This document shows positions 24,106 through 33,514 of a stretch of 64,000 bases of DNA, one piece after another. Source of the DNA: Leifsonia sp. EB41 (lineage in GTDB: Bacteria > Actinomycetota > Actinomycetes > Actinomycetales > Microbacteriaceae); the NCBI RefSeq assembly GCF_041262565.1, contig NZ_JBGCCJ010000001.1, positions 1,054,001 to 1,118,000 on the forward strand, written 5' to 3'. The position numbers and the translations under genes are program-made. The notes under the pieces were generated by a model. That model did not search any database, was not told where the DNA came from, and saw only the letters and a program-made list of their open reading frames with translations. Each line of letters begins with the position of its first letter. The stretch's first letter is position 1.

Positions 24106-24932
24106 CTGCCCGCGTACTGACCGCTCGGCGCATCGCAGGCCGCCGCGACCACCCGCGCGAGCCGCTTGCGGATGAGGTGGTCGTTGGCCTCCACCCGGTG
24201 CATCGTCACGTGCCGCATGGCCTCGATCACCGTGAGGCTCCCCGGCGCGATGAACGCGTCCATCGTGCCGTAGACGACCTCGACCGGCACGCGCACGCGC
24301 GCCAGATCGCCGACGACCGTCTGCCGTTCGACGCAGTTCTGCAGCGACAGCACGAACGGCCGCCAGCTCTTCTCCGTGATCTCGAAGACGTTCTTGATCG
24401 GCAGCAGCCTCGCCAGGATGGCGGCGTTGCGGAGGGTGAACTCCTTGTTGTTCCGCAGGAACTCGTACGCGCGCAGGTAGGCGCTCACCCGGGTGCGCAC
24501 GCGGCGGTCGCCGATCTCGGTGGGCGACGGGTACACCGGCGGCCCGACCAGCACCAGCCTGCTGAGCGCCCCGGGATGCTCGGCGGCCCAGCGCGCGACG
24601 ATGAGGCTGCCGAGCGAGTGGCCGACGAGCACGAACGGCTCGCGCAGCCTCAGGGAGCGCAGCGTGCGGTCGAGCGCGGCCACGTGCTCGTCCATCGTGT
24701 ACTGCGCGTCGTCCGGCGCCGGCGAGCGGCCGAAGCCGAGGATGTCGATCGAGATGGCGCGGTGTCGCGGCTCGAGCAGCGGCACGAGGTTCTGGAACGT
24801 CACCGACGAGGACGCGATGCCGTGCACGAGCACGACAGCCGGCCCCTCCCCCACGTCGGAGGCGATGTGCAGCAGCGGCGCGCGGCGCAGTCCGAGGCCG
24901 CGGCGCAGCCGTTCGAGGAGGCCGTCGCTCAT
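24066..24932 (-). CDS. Alpha/beta hydrolase
   Basis: A 288-residue alpha/beta-hydrolase-fold enzyme. The oxyanion segment is VLVHGIASSS, the nucleophile elbow GHSLGS (Ser), an acidic residue is in YGTMDAFI and the catalytic His is in EANDHLIRKR. The lid region spans about residues 130-200. The substrate is unknown. The ATG at 24932 overlaps the stop of the upstream TetR gene (ATGA), so the two form one unit. Its last 40 bp overlap the convergent TetR gene at 23515-24105. The tail after the catalytic His is Ser/Gly-rich and probably disordered. Confidence 0.9.
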   Translation of the reverse strand: MSDGLLERLRRGLGLRRAPLLHIASDVGEGPAVVLVHGIASSSVTFQNLVPLLEPRHRAISIDILGFGRSPAPDDAQYTMDEHVAALDRTLRSLRLREPFVLVGHSLGSLIVARWAAEHPGALSRLVLVGPPVYPSPTEIGDRRVRTRVSAYLRAYEFLRNNKEFTLRNAAILARLLPIKNVFEITEKSWRPFVLSLQNCVERQTVVGDLARVRVPVEVVYGTMDAFIAPGSLTVIEAMRHVTMHRVEANDHLIRKRLARVVAAACDAPSGQYAGSQAGSESDSTTSR

Positions 24933-25591
24933 CGGGACGGCCACCAGGGCGGCGTGAGCCGTTCGAGCAGCGCGAGGAGCGCCTCCACGTCCCGCGGCCC
25001 CGGCCGGGTGAGCCAGACCTCGATCGCGCCGATGATGCCGTCGGCCAGGTAGCGCTCGATCGCCCGGCGCTCCAGCTCGTCGGCGGCGGGGACGCTCACG
25101 CTGTGCTGGTCGAGCAGCAGTTCGATGGAGCCCTGGAAGTGGTCGCTGAGCATGGCGTGCAGGCCGGCCTCCGCGCCCTCCGCTCCGAGTCCGCGGCGGT
25201 AGACGGCGTCGTGCTCGTCGACATGCTGGAGGACCGCGCGCGTGACGCCGGTGATCGCCGCCGCGGCGTCGTCGGGCGCGACATCCACGAGGTACGCGGC
25301 TCGCAGCTCATCCAGCTGGGCGCGCAGCACGCGCTGCAGCAGGGCGGCGGGCGACGCGGCGTACTCGTACACGGTCGACCGGTGCACGCCGGCGGCGGAG
25401 GCCAGGCCGGAGACGGTCACGTCGGTGATCGGCCGCTCCGCTGCGAGGGCGAGCACGGCGGCGCAGAGCCGCGCCAGCGTCTTCTCCTGGCGGGCGTCGA
25501 GGCGCGTCCGCTCGAGCGCAGGCGCCGCGGGCGCGACCGTGTTCGCTCCGAGCGCATCCGGTTGCGGGCCGTTCGGCCTCCCTGTGTTCAC
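24929..25591 (-). CDS. TetR family transcriptional regulator
   Basis: About 220 residues. The HTH reads PITDVTVSGLASAAGVHRST followed by VYEYAASPAALL, the YxYxxS variant of the TetR signature. I chose the GTG at 25591 (VNTGRPNGPQ). A TTG at 25606 in frame would add five residues and cannot be excluded. About 40 residues precede the HTH, more than usual, and are probably disordered. It is divergent from an SDR gene with a perfect palindrome between them, and is followed by the overlapping hydrolase gene. All three genes probably belong to one small regulon. Confidence 0.88.
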   Translation of the reverse strand: MNTGRPNGPQPDALGANTVAPAAPALERTRLDARQEKTLARLCAAVLALAAERPITDVTVSGLASAAGVHRSTVYEYAASPAALLQRVLRAQLDELRAAYLVDVAPDDAAAAITGVTRAVLQHVDEHDAVYRRGLGAEGAEAGLHAMLSDHFQGSIELLLDQHSVSVPAADELERRAIERYLADGIIGAIEVWLTRPGPRDVEALLALLERLTPPWWPSR

Positions 25592-25613
25592 CTTCTGATC
25601 GTACAATCGGAGT

Positions 25614-25633
25614 TATCCGACAGGTGTCGGATA
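25614..25633. promoter_or_regulatory. Perfect 9-2-9 palindrome, TetR operator
   Basis: TATCCGACAGGTGTCGGATA has perfect 9-bp arms around GG. It lies in the 61-bp gap between the TetR gene (start 25591) and the SDR gene (start 25653), 20 bp before the SDR ATG. This is the expected position for a TetR site controlling both. Confidence 0.8.
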
Positions 25634-25652
25634 TCTGGAAGGAGAACAATTC

Positions 25653-26408
25653 ATGGCTCAGTACGATGTCGCCGGCCGGTCCGCGATCGTCACCGGCGGT
25701 GGCTCGGGCATCGGACGCGCAGTGGCGCTGACCCTCGCGGCCAGCGGCGCCGCGGTCCTGGTCACCGACCTCAACGAGGAGCACGCGAAGGCCGTCGTCG
25801 CCGAGATCGAGGCCGCGGGCGGAACCGCCGCCGCGCTCGCAGGCGACGTGACCGACCCGGCGTTCGCCACGGCGAGCGTCGAGGCCGCGAACGCCCTCGC
25901 CCCGCTGAAGATCGCGGTCAACAACGCCGGCATCGGCGGGGAGGCCGCCCCGGTCGCCGACTACTCGCTGGAGAGCTGGCGCAAGGTCATCGAGGTCAAC
26001 CTCAACGCGGTCATGTACTCGATGCAGCCCCAGCTCACCGCGATGGCCGCGAACGGCGGCGGCGCGATCGTCAACATGGCGTCCATCCTCGGCAGCGTGG
26101 GCTTCGAGAACTCGTCCGCCTACGTCACCGCCAAGCACGGCCTCCTCGGCCTCACCCAGAACGCGGCGCTGGAGTACGCCGGCCAGAACGTGCGCGTCGT
26201 CGCCGTCGGCCCCGGCTTCATCAAGACCCCGCTCGTGGAGGCCAACCTGAGCCCGGAGGCGCTGCAGTTCCTGGAGGGCAAGCACGCCCTCGGCCGGCTC
26301 GGGCAGCCGGAGGAGGTCGCGGCTCTCGTCGCGTTCCTCGCCTCCGACGCCGCGTCGTTCATCACCGGCAGCTACCACCTGGTCGACGGCGGCTACACCG
26401 CCCAGTAA
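25653..26408 (+). CDS. SDR family oxidoreductase
   Basis: A 251-residue classical short-chain dehydrogenase. Cofactor motif VTGGGSGIGRAV; Asp in VTDLN suggests NAD preference. NNAGIGG is present, and the catalytic Ser, Tyr and Lys occur in SSAYVTAKHG. The C-terminus ends ITGSYHLVDGGYTAQ. The ribosome site AAGGAGAAC precedes the ATG. Its divergent TetR neighbour and the intervening palindrome suggest induction by the substrate. The physiological substrate is not evident. Confidence 0.93.
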   Translation: MAQYDVAGRSAIVTGGGSGIGRAVALTLAASGAAVLVTDLNEEHAKAVVAEIEAAGGTAAALAGDVTDPAFATASVEAANALAPLKIAVNNAGIGGEAAPVADYSLESWRKVIEVNLNAVMYSMQPQLTAMAANGGGAIVNMASILGSVGFENSSAYVTAKHGLLGLTQNAALEYAGQNVRVVAVGPGFIKTPLVEANLSPEALQFLEGKHALGRLGQPEEVAALVAFLASDAASFITGSYHLVDGGYTAQ

Positions 26409-26426
26409 GCGCAGCCACTGCTCCGT

Positions 26427-26483
26427 CGAGGGGCACGTGAACGCCCCTAAAACCCGGATTTAGGGGCGTTTACGTGCCCCTCG
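26427..26483. repeat. Inverted repeat (family B, copy 1)
   Basis: The left arm 26427-26452 and right arm 26459-26483 pair with one mismatch. The outer module CGAGGGGCACGT is shared with family A, but the inner module is AACGCCCCTAAA. It lies between two plus-strand genes. Its right flank supplies the purine-rich ribosome site for the next gene. Confidence 0.85.
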
Positions 26484-26500
26484 GCGTTGGGAGTCATAGT

Positions 26501-27673
26501 GTGTGGAGGGTGAGTGATGTCGAGCGGGTGCTGCTGAGCGACGAGCGACTGGAGCGGTTCCGCTCCCGGGCCGCCGGGTACGACGCGGAGAACCGGTTCT
26601 TCACGGAGGACTTCGCCGAGCTGGCCGACGACGGCTACCTGAAGGCCCTCGTGCCGACCGAGTTCGGCGGCCTCGGGCTGTCGCTGGAGCAGACCGCGCG
26701 CCTCCAGGTCCGGCTCGCGGGCGCCGCGCCTGCCACCGCCCTCGCGGTGAACATGCACCTGGTCTGGACCGGCGTCGCCAAGACCCTGCGCGACCGCGGC
26801 GACGACTCGCTGGAGTTCCTGCTGCAGGAGGCCGGCGCCGGCGAGGTGTTCGCCTTCGGGCTGAGCGAGGCCGGCAACGACCTCGTGCTGTTCGGGTCGA
26901 CGACCGAGGCCCGGCCGGAGGCGGACGGCGCGTACCGCTACTTCGGCACCAAGATCTTCACCTCCCTCTCCCCCGCGTGGACGCGGCTCGGCACGATGGG
27001 CCTCGACACGGCGAGTGCCGACGCGCCGAAGATCGTCTACGGCTTCGTGGAGCGCACCGGCGGCGGCTTCGAGATCCGCGAGGACTGGGACACGATCGGG
27101 ATGCGGGCGACGCAGAGCAGCACGACCGTGCTCGACGGCGCGCTCGCCCCCGCGGACCGCGTCGTGCGCCGGCTCGACCCCGGACCCAACCCCGACCCGC
27201 TCGTCTTCGCCATCTTCGCCAACTTCGAGCTGCTGCTCGCCGCCGTCTACACCGGCATCGGCGCCCGGGCGCTGGAGCTGGCCGTGGCCTCCGCGCACCG
27301 CAGGAAGAGCCTGAAGAACGACGGCCGCACCTATGCGAACGACCCGGACATCCGCTGGCGCGTCGCCTCCGCCGCGATCGACCAGGACGCCCTCCTCCCC
27401 CAGCTCGACGCGATCACCCGTGACGTCGACACCCTCGCCGACCACGGCGCGCAGTGGTTCCCGAAGCTGGTCGGGATGAAGGTCCGCGCCACCGAGACCG
27501 CCCGCCGCGTCGTCGACCAGGCCATCCGGGTCTCGGGAGGCTCGACCTTCTTCGCCGGGAACGAGCTCGGCCGGCTGTACCGCGATGTGCTCGCGGGCAT
27601 CTTCCACCCGTCCGACGCCGAGTCCGCGCACAGCACCGTCGCGAACGCCTGGCTCGGCCCGATCGAGGAGTGA
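26501..27673 (+). CDS. Acyl-CoA dehydrogenase family protein
   Basis: About 390 residues with the acyl-CoA dehydrogenase fold. An N-terminal helical domain (YDAENRFFTEDFAELADDGY) is followed by the beta domain, with FGLSEAGNDLVLFGS in the usual substrate/FAD loop region and YFGTKIFTSLSP. The C-terminal helical domain has RRVVDQAIRVSGGSTFFAGN. The expected catalytic Glu is not obvious by eye. The start is uncertain: the GTG at 26501 has GGAG 8 bp upstream, and a GTG at 26510 is also possible. A start at 26474 lies inside the palindrome and is rejected. It is followed 5 bp later by the peptidase gene. Confidence 0.9.
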   Translation: MWRVSDVERVLLSDERLERFRSRAAGYDAENRFFTEDFAELADDGYLKALVPTEFGGLGLSLEQTARLQVRLAGAAPATALAVNMHLVWTGVAKTLRDRGDDSLEFLLQEAGAGEVFAFGLSEAGNDLVLFGSTTEARPEADGAYRYFGTKIFTSLSPAWTRLGTMGLDTASADAPKIVYGFVERTGGGFEIREDWDTIGMRATQSSTTVLDGALAPADRVVRRLDPGPNPDPLVFAIFANFELLLAAVYTGIGARALELAVASAHRRKSLKNDGRTYANDPDIRWRVASAAIDQDALLPQLDAITRDVDTLADHGAQWFPKLVGMKVRATETARRVVDQAIRVSGGSTFFAGNELGRLYRDVLAGIFHPSDAESAHSTVANAWLGPIEE

Positions 27674-27678
27674 CCGCC

Positions 27679-28788
27679 ATGCAGCAGATCACCGCCCAGC
27701 ACTTCGCCGACCGGCTGGCCCGCGGCGCCGCCCAGGCGAAGGAGGCCGGGCTCGACGCCCTCCTGGTCGCCCCGGGACCCGACCTCGCGTACTTCGCCGA
27801 TTATCTCCCGCCGGCGACCGAGCGGCTGACCATGCTGGTGATCCCGACCGAGGGCGAGCCGACGATGATCGTGCCCGTGCTGGAGCACGACAGCGCCGCC
27901 GCCACCCGCTCGGCCGGCGCGATCCGCCTGATCACCTGGGCCGACGGCGAGGACGAGCACGCGCCCCTGGTCGACCAGCTCTGGTCGGGAGGCCGCTACG
28001 CCGTCTCCGACTCGGCCTGGGCGCTGCACCTGCTCGCGCTGCAGCACGAGCTCCCGGATGTGCGCTTCGCGGCGTTCTCGACCGCCTTGCCGATGCTGCG
28101 CGCGGTGAAGGGCCCCGACGAGATCGACCGGCTCGCTGCCGCAGGGGCCGCGGCCGACGCGACCTTCGAGGACATCCTCACCGTGGCCTTCGCCGGCCGC
28201 CGCGAGAACGAGGTCGCCGCCGACCTGGACCGCCTGCTGCGCGCGCACGGCCACTCCCAGGTGGACTTCACGATCGTCGGCTCCGGGCCCAACGGCGCAA
28301 ACCCGCACCACGAGGCGGGCGAGCGCGTCATCCAGCAGGGCGACATGGTGGTGCTCGACTTCGGCGGGCTGATGGACGGCTACGGCTCGGACACCACCCG
28401 CACCGTCCACGTCGGCGAGCCGACCGACGAGGAGCACGAGGTCTTCGAGGTGGTGAAGCGGGCGCAGCAGGCCGCGTTCGAGGCGGTCGCGGTGGGCGTG
28501 CCGCTGCAGGAGATCGACCGCACGGCGCGCGCGGTGATCCGGGACGCGGGCTACGGGGAGTACTTCGTCCACCGTGTCGGCCACGGAATCGGCACCACCA
28601 CGCACGAGCCGCCGTACCTGGTGGAGGGCGAGGAGCAGCCGGTCGTGGCCGGGATGTGCTTCTCGATCGAGCCCGGCATCTACCTGCCGGGGAGGTTCGG
28701 CGTGCGCATCGAGGATATCGTGGTCGCCGACGACGACGGGGCGCGCAGGCTGAACAACACCAGCCGCGAGCTCCACATCGTCCGGTGA
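27679..28788 (+). CDS. M24 family Xaa-Pro aminopeptidase
   Basis: A 369-residue creatinase-fold metallopeptidase. An N-terminal creatinase/prolidase domain (about 1-140) precedes the pita-bread catalytic domain. The five metal ligands can be read as Asp in MVVLDFGG, Asp in GSDTTRT, His in RVGHGIG, Glu in FSIEPGIY and Glu in VRIEDIV. It removes N-terminal residues preceding proline or cleaves X-Pro dipeptides in the cytoplasm. It lies 5 bp after the acyl-CoA dehydrogenase and overlaps the DUF445 gene by GTGA, so the three genes are an operon. Confidence 0.94.
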   Translation: MQQITAQHFADRLARGAAQAKEAGLDALLVAPGPDLAYFADYLPPATERLTMLVIPTEGEPTMIVPVLEHDSAAATRSAGAIRLITWADGEDEHAPLVDQLWSGGRYAVSDSAWALHLLALQHELPDVRFAAFSTALPMLRAVKGPDEIDRLAAAGAAADATFEDILTVAFAGRRENEVAADLDRLLRAHGHSQVDFTIVGSGPNGANPHHEAGERVIQQGDMVVLDFGGLMDGYGSDTTRTVHVGEPTDEEHEVFEVVKRAQQAAFEAVAVGVPLQEIDRTARAVIRDAGYGEYFVHRVGHGIGTTTHEPPYLVEGEEQPVVAGMCFSIEPGIYLPGRFGVRIEDIVVADDDGARRLNNTSRELHIVR

Positions 28789-30113
28789 GCGCGCCGACCG
28801 CCCGCACGGGCGACGCCGAGAGCGCCTCCTCCGACCGCATCCGGGCCGAGCGCGCGGCGGCCGAGCTGCGCGACGCCGAGCGCCGCCGCGCGCTCCGCAG
28901 CATGAAGGCCCTCGCGACCAGTCTGCTGGCGGTCGCCGCCGTGATCTTCGCCGTCTCGTTCGCGCTCCAGGACCGCTACCCCTGGCTCGGCTTCGTGCGC
29001 GCCGCCGCGGAGGGCGCGATGGTCGGCGCGCTCGCGGACTGGTTCGCCGTGACGGCGCTGTTCACACATCCGCTGGGCCTGCGCATCCCGCACACCGCGA
29101 TCATCCCGACTCGCAAGGACGAGATCGGCGAGACGCTGGGCGAGTTCGTGGAGACCGAGTTCCTGTCCGACGACGTGGTCGCGACCCGGCTGACCGCGTA
29201 CGACGTGTCCGGCGCCGCCGCCCGCTGGCTGACCGAGCCGGGCAACGCGCGCCGGGTGGTGGACGAGGCCTCCGGCGCCGTTGTCGGCTTCTTCGGCCTG
29301 CTGGACGACGACCGCATGCGCGAGGCCGTGGAGGCCGTCGTGCGCACGCACGTGATCGAGCCGGAGTGGGCGCCCCCGATCGGCCGCCTCGGCGTGCGCA
29401 TCCTCAGCTCCGGCGGCCACCACGACGCCGTCGACCTGCTGCTCGACCGGTTGGACGACTGGCTGGTCATCCACCCGGACGCGCTGACGAACCTCGTCTC
29501 CGGCCGGCTCCCGTCCTGGCTGCCGTCGTTCGTGGACAAGCTGGTGGACGAGCGGGTGTACCAGGAGCTGCGCCGCTTCATCGCCGACGTGCGCCGCGAC
29601 CCCGCGCATCGCGCCCGTCGGGCGTTCGACGGCTACCTCGCCGAGCTCGCCGACCGCCTCCAGCACGACCCGGAGACGATCGCCGGCCTGGAGGCCGCGA
29701 AGGCCCGCGCGTTCGACGACCCGCGCATCCGGGAGCTGGCCGCGCAGGCCTGGGCGGCCGCGCGCTCGGCGGCTGTGGACGCTCTCAGCGACCCGGACAG
29801 CGAACTCCGAAATCGAGTGTCCGCGGCCCTCGCCGACGCCGCCGGCCGCGTCGCCGCCGACCCGGAGCTGCGGGCCTCTCTCAACCAGCGCATCGCCGGC
29901 GCGGCCGGTCACCTCGTGTCGACCTACAGGCACGACATCGCGAGCGTGATCACCGAGACCGTGCGCGGCTGGGACCCGGCGGAGACGACCGACAAGATCG
30001 AGGTGCAGGTGGGCCGCGACCTGCAGTTCATCCGGATCAACGGGACGGTGGTCGGCGCGCTCGCCGGCCTGGCCATCTACACGATCGCGACGCTCGTCGC
30101 CTCGGCGTTCTGA
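28785..30113 (+). CDS. DUF445 family protein (YjiN-like)
   Basis: A 442-residue membrane-anchored protein of the DUF445 family. A charged N-terminus precedes a helix (MKALATSLLAVAAVIFAVSF). The family hallmark GALADWFAVTALFTHPLGL and IPHTAIIPTRKDEIGETLG follow. The body is a long helical region, and a C-terminal helix (VVGALAGLAIYTIATLVASA) ends the protein, giving a two-anchor layout. The GTG at 28785 overlaps the peptidase stop. The family role is not established, and it is usually described as an inner-membrane protein. Confidence 0.92.
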   Translation: MSAPTARTGDAESASSDRIRAERAAAELRDAERRRALRSMKALATSLLAVAAVIFAVSFALQDRYPWLGFVRAAAEGAMVGALADWFAVTALFTHPLGLRIPHTAIIPTRKDEIGETLGEFVETEFLSDDVVATRLTAYDVSGAAARWLTEPGNARRVVDEASGAVVGFFGLLDDDRMREAVEAVVRTHVIEPEWAPPIGRLGVRILSSGGHHDAVDLLLDRLDDWLVIHPDALTNLVSGRLPSWLPSFVDKLVDERVYQELRRFIADVRRDPAHRARRAFDGYLAELADRLQHDPETIAGLEAAKARAFDDPRIRELAAQAWAAARSAAVDALSDPDSELRNRVSAALADAAGRVAADPELRASLNQRIAGAAGHLVSTYRHDIASVITETVRGWDPAETTDKIEVQVGRDLQFIRINGTVVGALAGLAIYTIATLVASAF

Positions 30114-30116
30114 GCC

Positions 30117-30497
30117 CTACGCCCGCCGGAGCGCCCGGCGCCGCGCGAACGGGATGGCGGCGATCCGCCATCCGACCAGGAAGATGCCGAGGACCACGAA
30201 GGCCACCGCGATGAACGCCGGCTCCACGCCCTGACCGGCGGAGGTGCGGATGAGCATCCCCAGCGCGACCGTCATCAGCCAGACCGGGACGCCCGGCCAG
30301 ATCAGCGCGAGCGGGCGGCGCCAGGCCCAGGTGACGAACCAGCCGGCGACGAGGCCGATGAAGAACGGCCAGTACGTGCTCAGCACCCCGGAGACGGTCG
30401 CCGCCTCGCCGTGGCTGCGACGCCCGACGAGCACGAACACGAGGATCAGCACGGCGTCGATCACGAACGCCACGGCCGCTGTCCTCGAGGATTTCAC
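30117..30497 (-). CDS. DUF3054 family membrane protein
   Basis: A 126-residue protein with four transmembrane helices. The family motifs FVLVGRRSHGEA and YWPFFIGLVAGWFV are followed by a Pro/Trp-rich loop (WRRPLALIWPGVPVWLMTVA). The C-terminus is strongly basic (ARRRALRRA). DUF3054 is widespread in actinobacteria and has no assigned role. It is convergent with the DUF445 gene, with 3 bp between the stops. Confidence 0.93.
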   Translation of the reverse strand: MKSSRTAAVAFVIDAVLILVFVLVGRRSHGEAATVSGVLSTYWPFFIGLVAGWFVTWAWRRPLALIWPGVPVWLMTVALGMLIRTSAGQGVEPAFIAVAFVVLGIFLVGWRIAAIPFARRRALRRA

Positions 30498-30599
30498 GCG
30501 TCGATGCTACGATGCCGCGCCCGAGCGTTCGCTGGGTGCGACCCGTGCGGAGGCTTCAATAGACTGGCCGCGTCCAGCCCCCGCAGCCGAGGAGCAGCC

Positions 30600-33476
30600 G
30601 TGCCCAATTCCGACTTCCTGGCCCAGCCGTCCCTGCCCCGTCCGGAGGTCGGCGCGGACGACGCCGCGGCCGTGGCCGAGCACGCCTTCGGGCTCACCGG
30701 GCGGATCACCGAGCTGGGCAGCAACCAGGACCGCAACTTCCTCGTCGACACCGGCACGCACCGCTACGTGCTCAAGATCGCCAACCCGGTCTTCGCGGTC
30801 GAGGAACTGCACGCCCAGAACGCGGCGCTCGCGCTGCTCGCCGGGGCCGACGCACGCATCCCTGCCGTGCTCGCCGCCCGCGACGGCGGCGACGTCGTCG
30901 CGGTCGAGGTGCGCGGGCGGACCCTGCACGCGCGGGTGCTGAGCTTCCTCGACGGCGAGCCGCTGACCGATGTCGAGCGCCTGAGCACCGAGCAGCTGCG
31001 CACCCTCGGCCGGCTCTCCGGGAGCATCGCCGCGGGGCTCGCCGGGCTGCGGCATCCCGGGCTCGCCCGCACCACCCAGTGGGACGCGCGGATCGGCGGC
31101 GACGTCGTCGCGCTGCTGGCCGATCACGTGCTCCAACCGGCGAAACGGCTGGCCGCGGTGGCGGCGGCGGAGGGCGCGCTCGCCGCGCTCGACCCGCTGC
31201 GACGGCGGCTGCGGGTGCAGGCCATCCACGGCGACGTGACGGACGACAACATCGTGCTCGGCGCGGACGGCCCCGGCGTCATCGACTTCGGCGACGTCGC
31301 GGACGGCTGGCTGGTCGCCGAGCTCGCGGCCACCGTGACCAGCGCCCTCCACCATCAGCCGGAGGACCCGCTGGCCGTGCTGGACGTGATCGAGGCCTTC
31401 CACGCGGAGGCGCCGCTCGACGACGCCGACCTCGCCGCGCTCTGGCCGCTCGTCGTGCTGCGCGGCGCCGTCCTCGTGGTCAGCGGCGAGCAGCAGGTCG
31501 TCCTCGACGGGGACAACGCGTACGCCGACGAGAACCGCGCCCACGAGTGGGTGGCGTTCGACGTGGCGCGGCGACTGCCCTTCAGGGAGGTGGAGGCCGC
31601 GATCCGCTCGCGACTGGCTCCGGGCTACCGCCGGCCCGACGCGCAGGCACTCGGCCGCCTCATCGCGCTCGACAGCACCGATGCCCACCTCGCCGACCTC
31701 TCCGTCACCGGCCACGACCTCGACGACGGCCGCTGGCAGCGCGCGGGCTTCGAGGACGCCGTGCTGGGGCGGATCTGCCGGGAGAACGGCCACGCGCTCA
31801 CCCGCTACGCCGAGGCCCGGCTCACCCGCGCGCGCCTCGACCGCACCGAGCCGTCGCCGACGATCGCGCTCGGCGTCACGCTCGACGCCCCGGCCGGGAC
31901 CGTCGTGCACGCGCCGTTCGCCGGCGAGCTGCGGCTGGTGGAGGGCGCCTGGCTGCTGCACGGCGACGAGGTCGACCTCTGGCTGGACGGGCTGTCCCGC
32001 CCGCTGACCACGGCCTCCGTCGACCGCGGCGAGGTGATCGGCAGCGCCGCACGGCTGAGCGCGCAGCTCAGCCGCGTGCCCGGCTGGCGGCCACCGGCGT
32101 TCGTCACGCCCGCGCTGCCGACGGCGGTCTGGCGCGCGGTTTCGCCTGACCCCTCCGACCTCTTCGGCGTCGACCTCGCGGCGGCCGCAGCCGACCCGGC
32201 CGACGTGCTGTCGCGCCGCGACTCGTCGTTCGCGCGCGTGCAGGAGCACTACTTCGCCGAGCCCCCGCTGATCGAGCGCGGCTGGGGGCACCACCTGTTC
32301 GACACCCGCGCGCAGAGCTACCTGGACATGGTCAACAACGTGACCCAGATCGGGCACGCGCACCCGAGGCTCGTGCGCGCGGTCCGCGACCAGTGGGCGC
32401 TGCTCAACACGAACTCCCGGTTCCACTACGAGGAGCTCTCCCGGTTCACCGAGCGGCTCGCGGAGGTCGCTCCGGACGGGCTCGACACCGTCTTCCTCGT
32501 CAACAGCGGCAGCGAGGCGGTCGACCTCGCCCTCCGGCTCGCGCAGGTGCACAGCGGCCGCCGGACGATCCTCGCCGTGACGGAGGCGTACCACGGCTGG
32601 ACGGTCGGGGCCGACGCCGTCTCGTCGTCGCTGGGCGACAACCCGCGCGCGCTCGAGACCCGGCCGGACTGGGTGGAGCTGATCGCGTCGCCGAACGTCT
32701 TCCACGGCCGCCACCGGGGTCTCGCCTCCGGGCCGGAGTACCTCGCCGAGCTGGACGAGCAGCTCGCCGCGCTCGACGCAGCAGGCACCGGCCTCGCGGG
32801 CTTCATCGCGGAGCCGGTGTTCGGCAACGCGGGCGGGCTCATGCTCCCGGACGGCTACCTCGCGGGCGTCTACGAGCGGGTCCGCGCCCGCGGCGGCGTC
32901 TGCATCGCCGACGAGGTGCAGGTCGGCTACGGCCGGCTCGGCCACTACTTCTGGGGCTCGGCGCAGCAGGGCGTCGTCCCCGACGTGATCACGGTGGCGA
33001 AGGCGATGGGCAACGGGCACCCGCTCGGAGCGGTCATCACGCGGCGGGAGGTCGCCGAGTCGTTCGCGGCGGAGGGGTCGTTCTTCTCGTCCGCCGGCGG
33101 CAGCCCGGTCAGCTCGGTCGTCGGCCTGACGGTGCTCGACGTGATGCGCGACGAACGGCTGCAGGAGAACGCGGCCGAGGTCGGCGACCACCTGGCCGCG
33201 CGCCTGCGCGCGCTCGGGGAGCGGCATCCCCTCGTCGGCGCGGTGCACGGAATGGGGCTCTACCTCGGCGTGGAGCTCGTCCGCGACCGGGAGACGCTGG
33301 AGCCGGCGACCGACGAGGCCGCGCTGGTGTGCGAGCGGATGCTGCGGGAGGGCGCGATCGTGCAGCCCACCGGCGACGGCAAGAACGTGCTGAAGATCAA
33401 GCCGCCGCTGTGCATCACGCGCGCGAGCGCCGACCGGTTCGTGGACGCGCTGGACCTGGTGCTGGCGACGATCTAG
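30600..33476 (+). CDS. Fusion of APH-type kinase, M23-like domain and class III aminotransferase
   Basis: A 958-residue three-domain protein. Domain 1 (about 25-300) is an aminoglycoside-phosphotransferase-like kinase with IHGDVTDDNIVL and VIDFGDV. The middle part (about 425-500) resembles an M23/LytM beta-sandwich (GTVVHAPFAGELRL, LLHGDEVDLW) without obvious zinc ligands. Domain 3 (about 545-958) is a class III PLP enzyme with FLVNSGSEAVDLALRLAQ, IADEVQVGYGRLG and the PLP lysine in VAKAMGNGHPLGAV. The same kinase and lyase types act in phosphohydroxylysine and ethanolamine-phosphate breakdown, so the fusion may phosphorylate an amino alcohol and then eliminate phosphate. The substrate is inferred. 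The GTG start is preceded by GAGGAG. Confidence 0.9.
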   Translation: MPNSDFLAQPSLPRPEVGADDAAAVAEHAFGLTGRITELGSNQDRNFLVDTGTHRYVLKIANPVFAVEELHAQNAALALLAGADARIPAVLAARDGGDVVAVEVRGRTLHARVLSFLDGEPLTDVERLSTEQLRTLGRLSGSIAAGLAGLRHPGLARTTQWDARIGGDVVALLADHVLQPAKRLAAVAAAEGALAALDPLRRRLRVQAIHGDVTDDNIVLGADGPGVIDFGDVADGWLVAELAATVTSALHHQPEDPLAVLDVIEAFHAEAPLDDADLAALWPLVVLRGAVLVVSGEQQVVLDGDNAYADENRAHEWVAFDVARRLPFREVEAAIRSRLAPGYRRPDAQALGRLIALDSTDAHLADLSVTGHDLDDGRWQRAGFEDAVLGRICRENGHALTRYAEARLTRARLDRTEPSPTIALGVTLDAPAGTVVHAPFAGELRLVEGAWLLHGDEVDLWLDGLSRPLTTASVDRGEVIGSAARLSAQLSRVPGWRPPAFVTPALPTAVWRAVSPDPSDLFGVDLAAAAADPADVLSRRDSSFARVQEHYFAEPPLIERGWGHHLFDTRAQSYLDMVNNVTQIGHAHPRLVRAVRDQWALLNTNSRFHYEELSRFTERLAEVAPDGLDTVFLVNSGSEAVDLALRLAQVHSGRRTILAVTEAYHGWTVGADAVSSSLGDNPRALETRPDWVELIASPNVFHGRHRGLASGPEYLAELDEQLAALDAAGTGLAGFIAEPVFGNAGGLMLPDGYLAGVYERVRARGGVCIADEVQVGYGRLGHYFWGSAQQGVVPDVITVAKAMGNGHPLGAVITRREVAESFAAEGSFFSSAGGSPVSSVVGLTVLDVMRDERLQENAAEVGDHLAARLRALGERHPLVGAVHGMGLYLGVELVRDRETLEPATDEAALVCERMLREGAIVQPTGDGKNVLKIKPPLCITRASADRFVDALDLVLATI

Positions 33477-33514
33477 CCTCACGCCGGCGTCTCCTGGCTG
33501 TCCTCCCTCTCGCC

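Noticed and set aside
26474-26500. Upstream start for the acyl-CoA dehydrogenase at 26474
   Set aside because: The extra codons lie in the family B palindrome, and there is no ribosome site ahead. The GTG at 26501 has GGAG at proper spacing.
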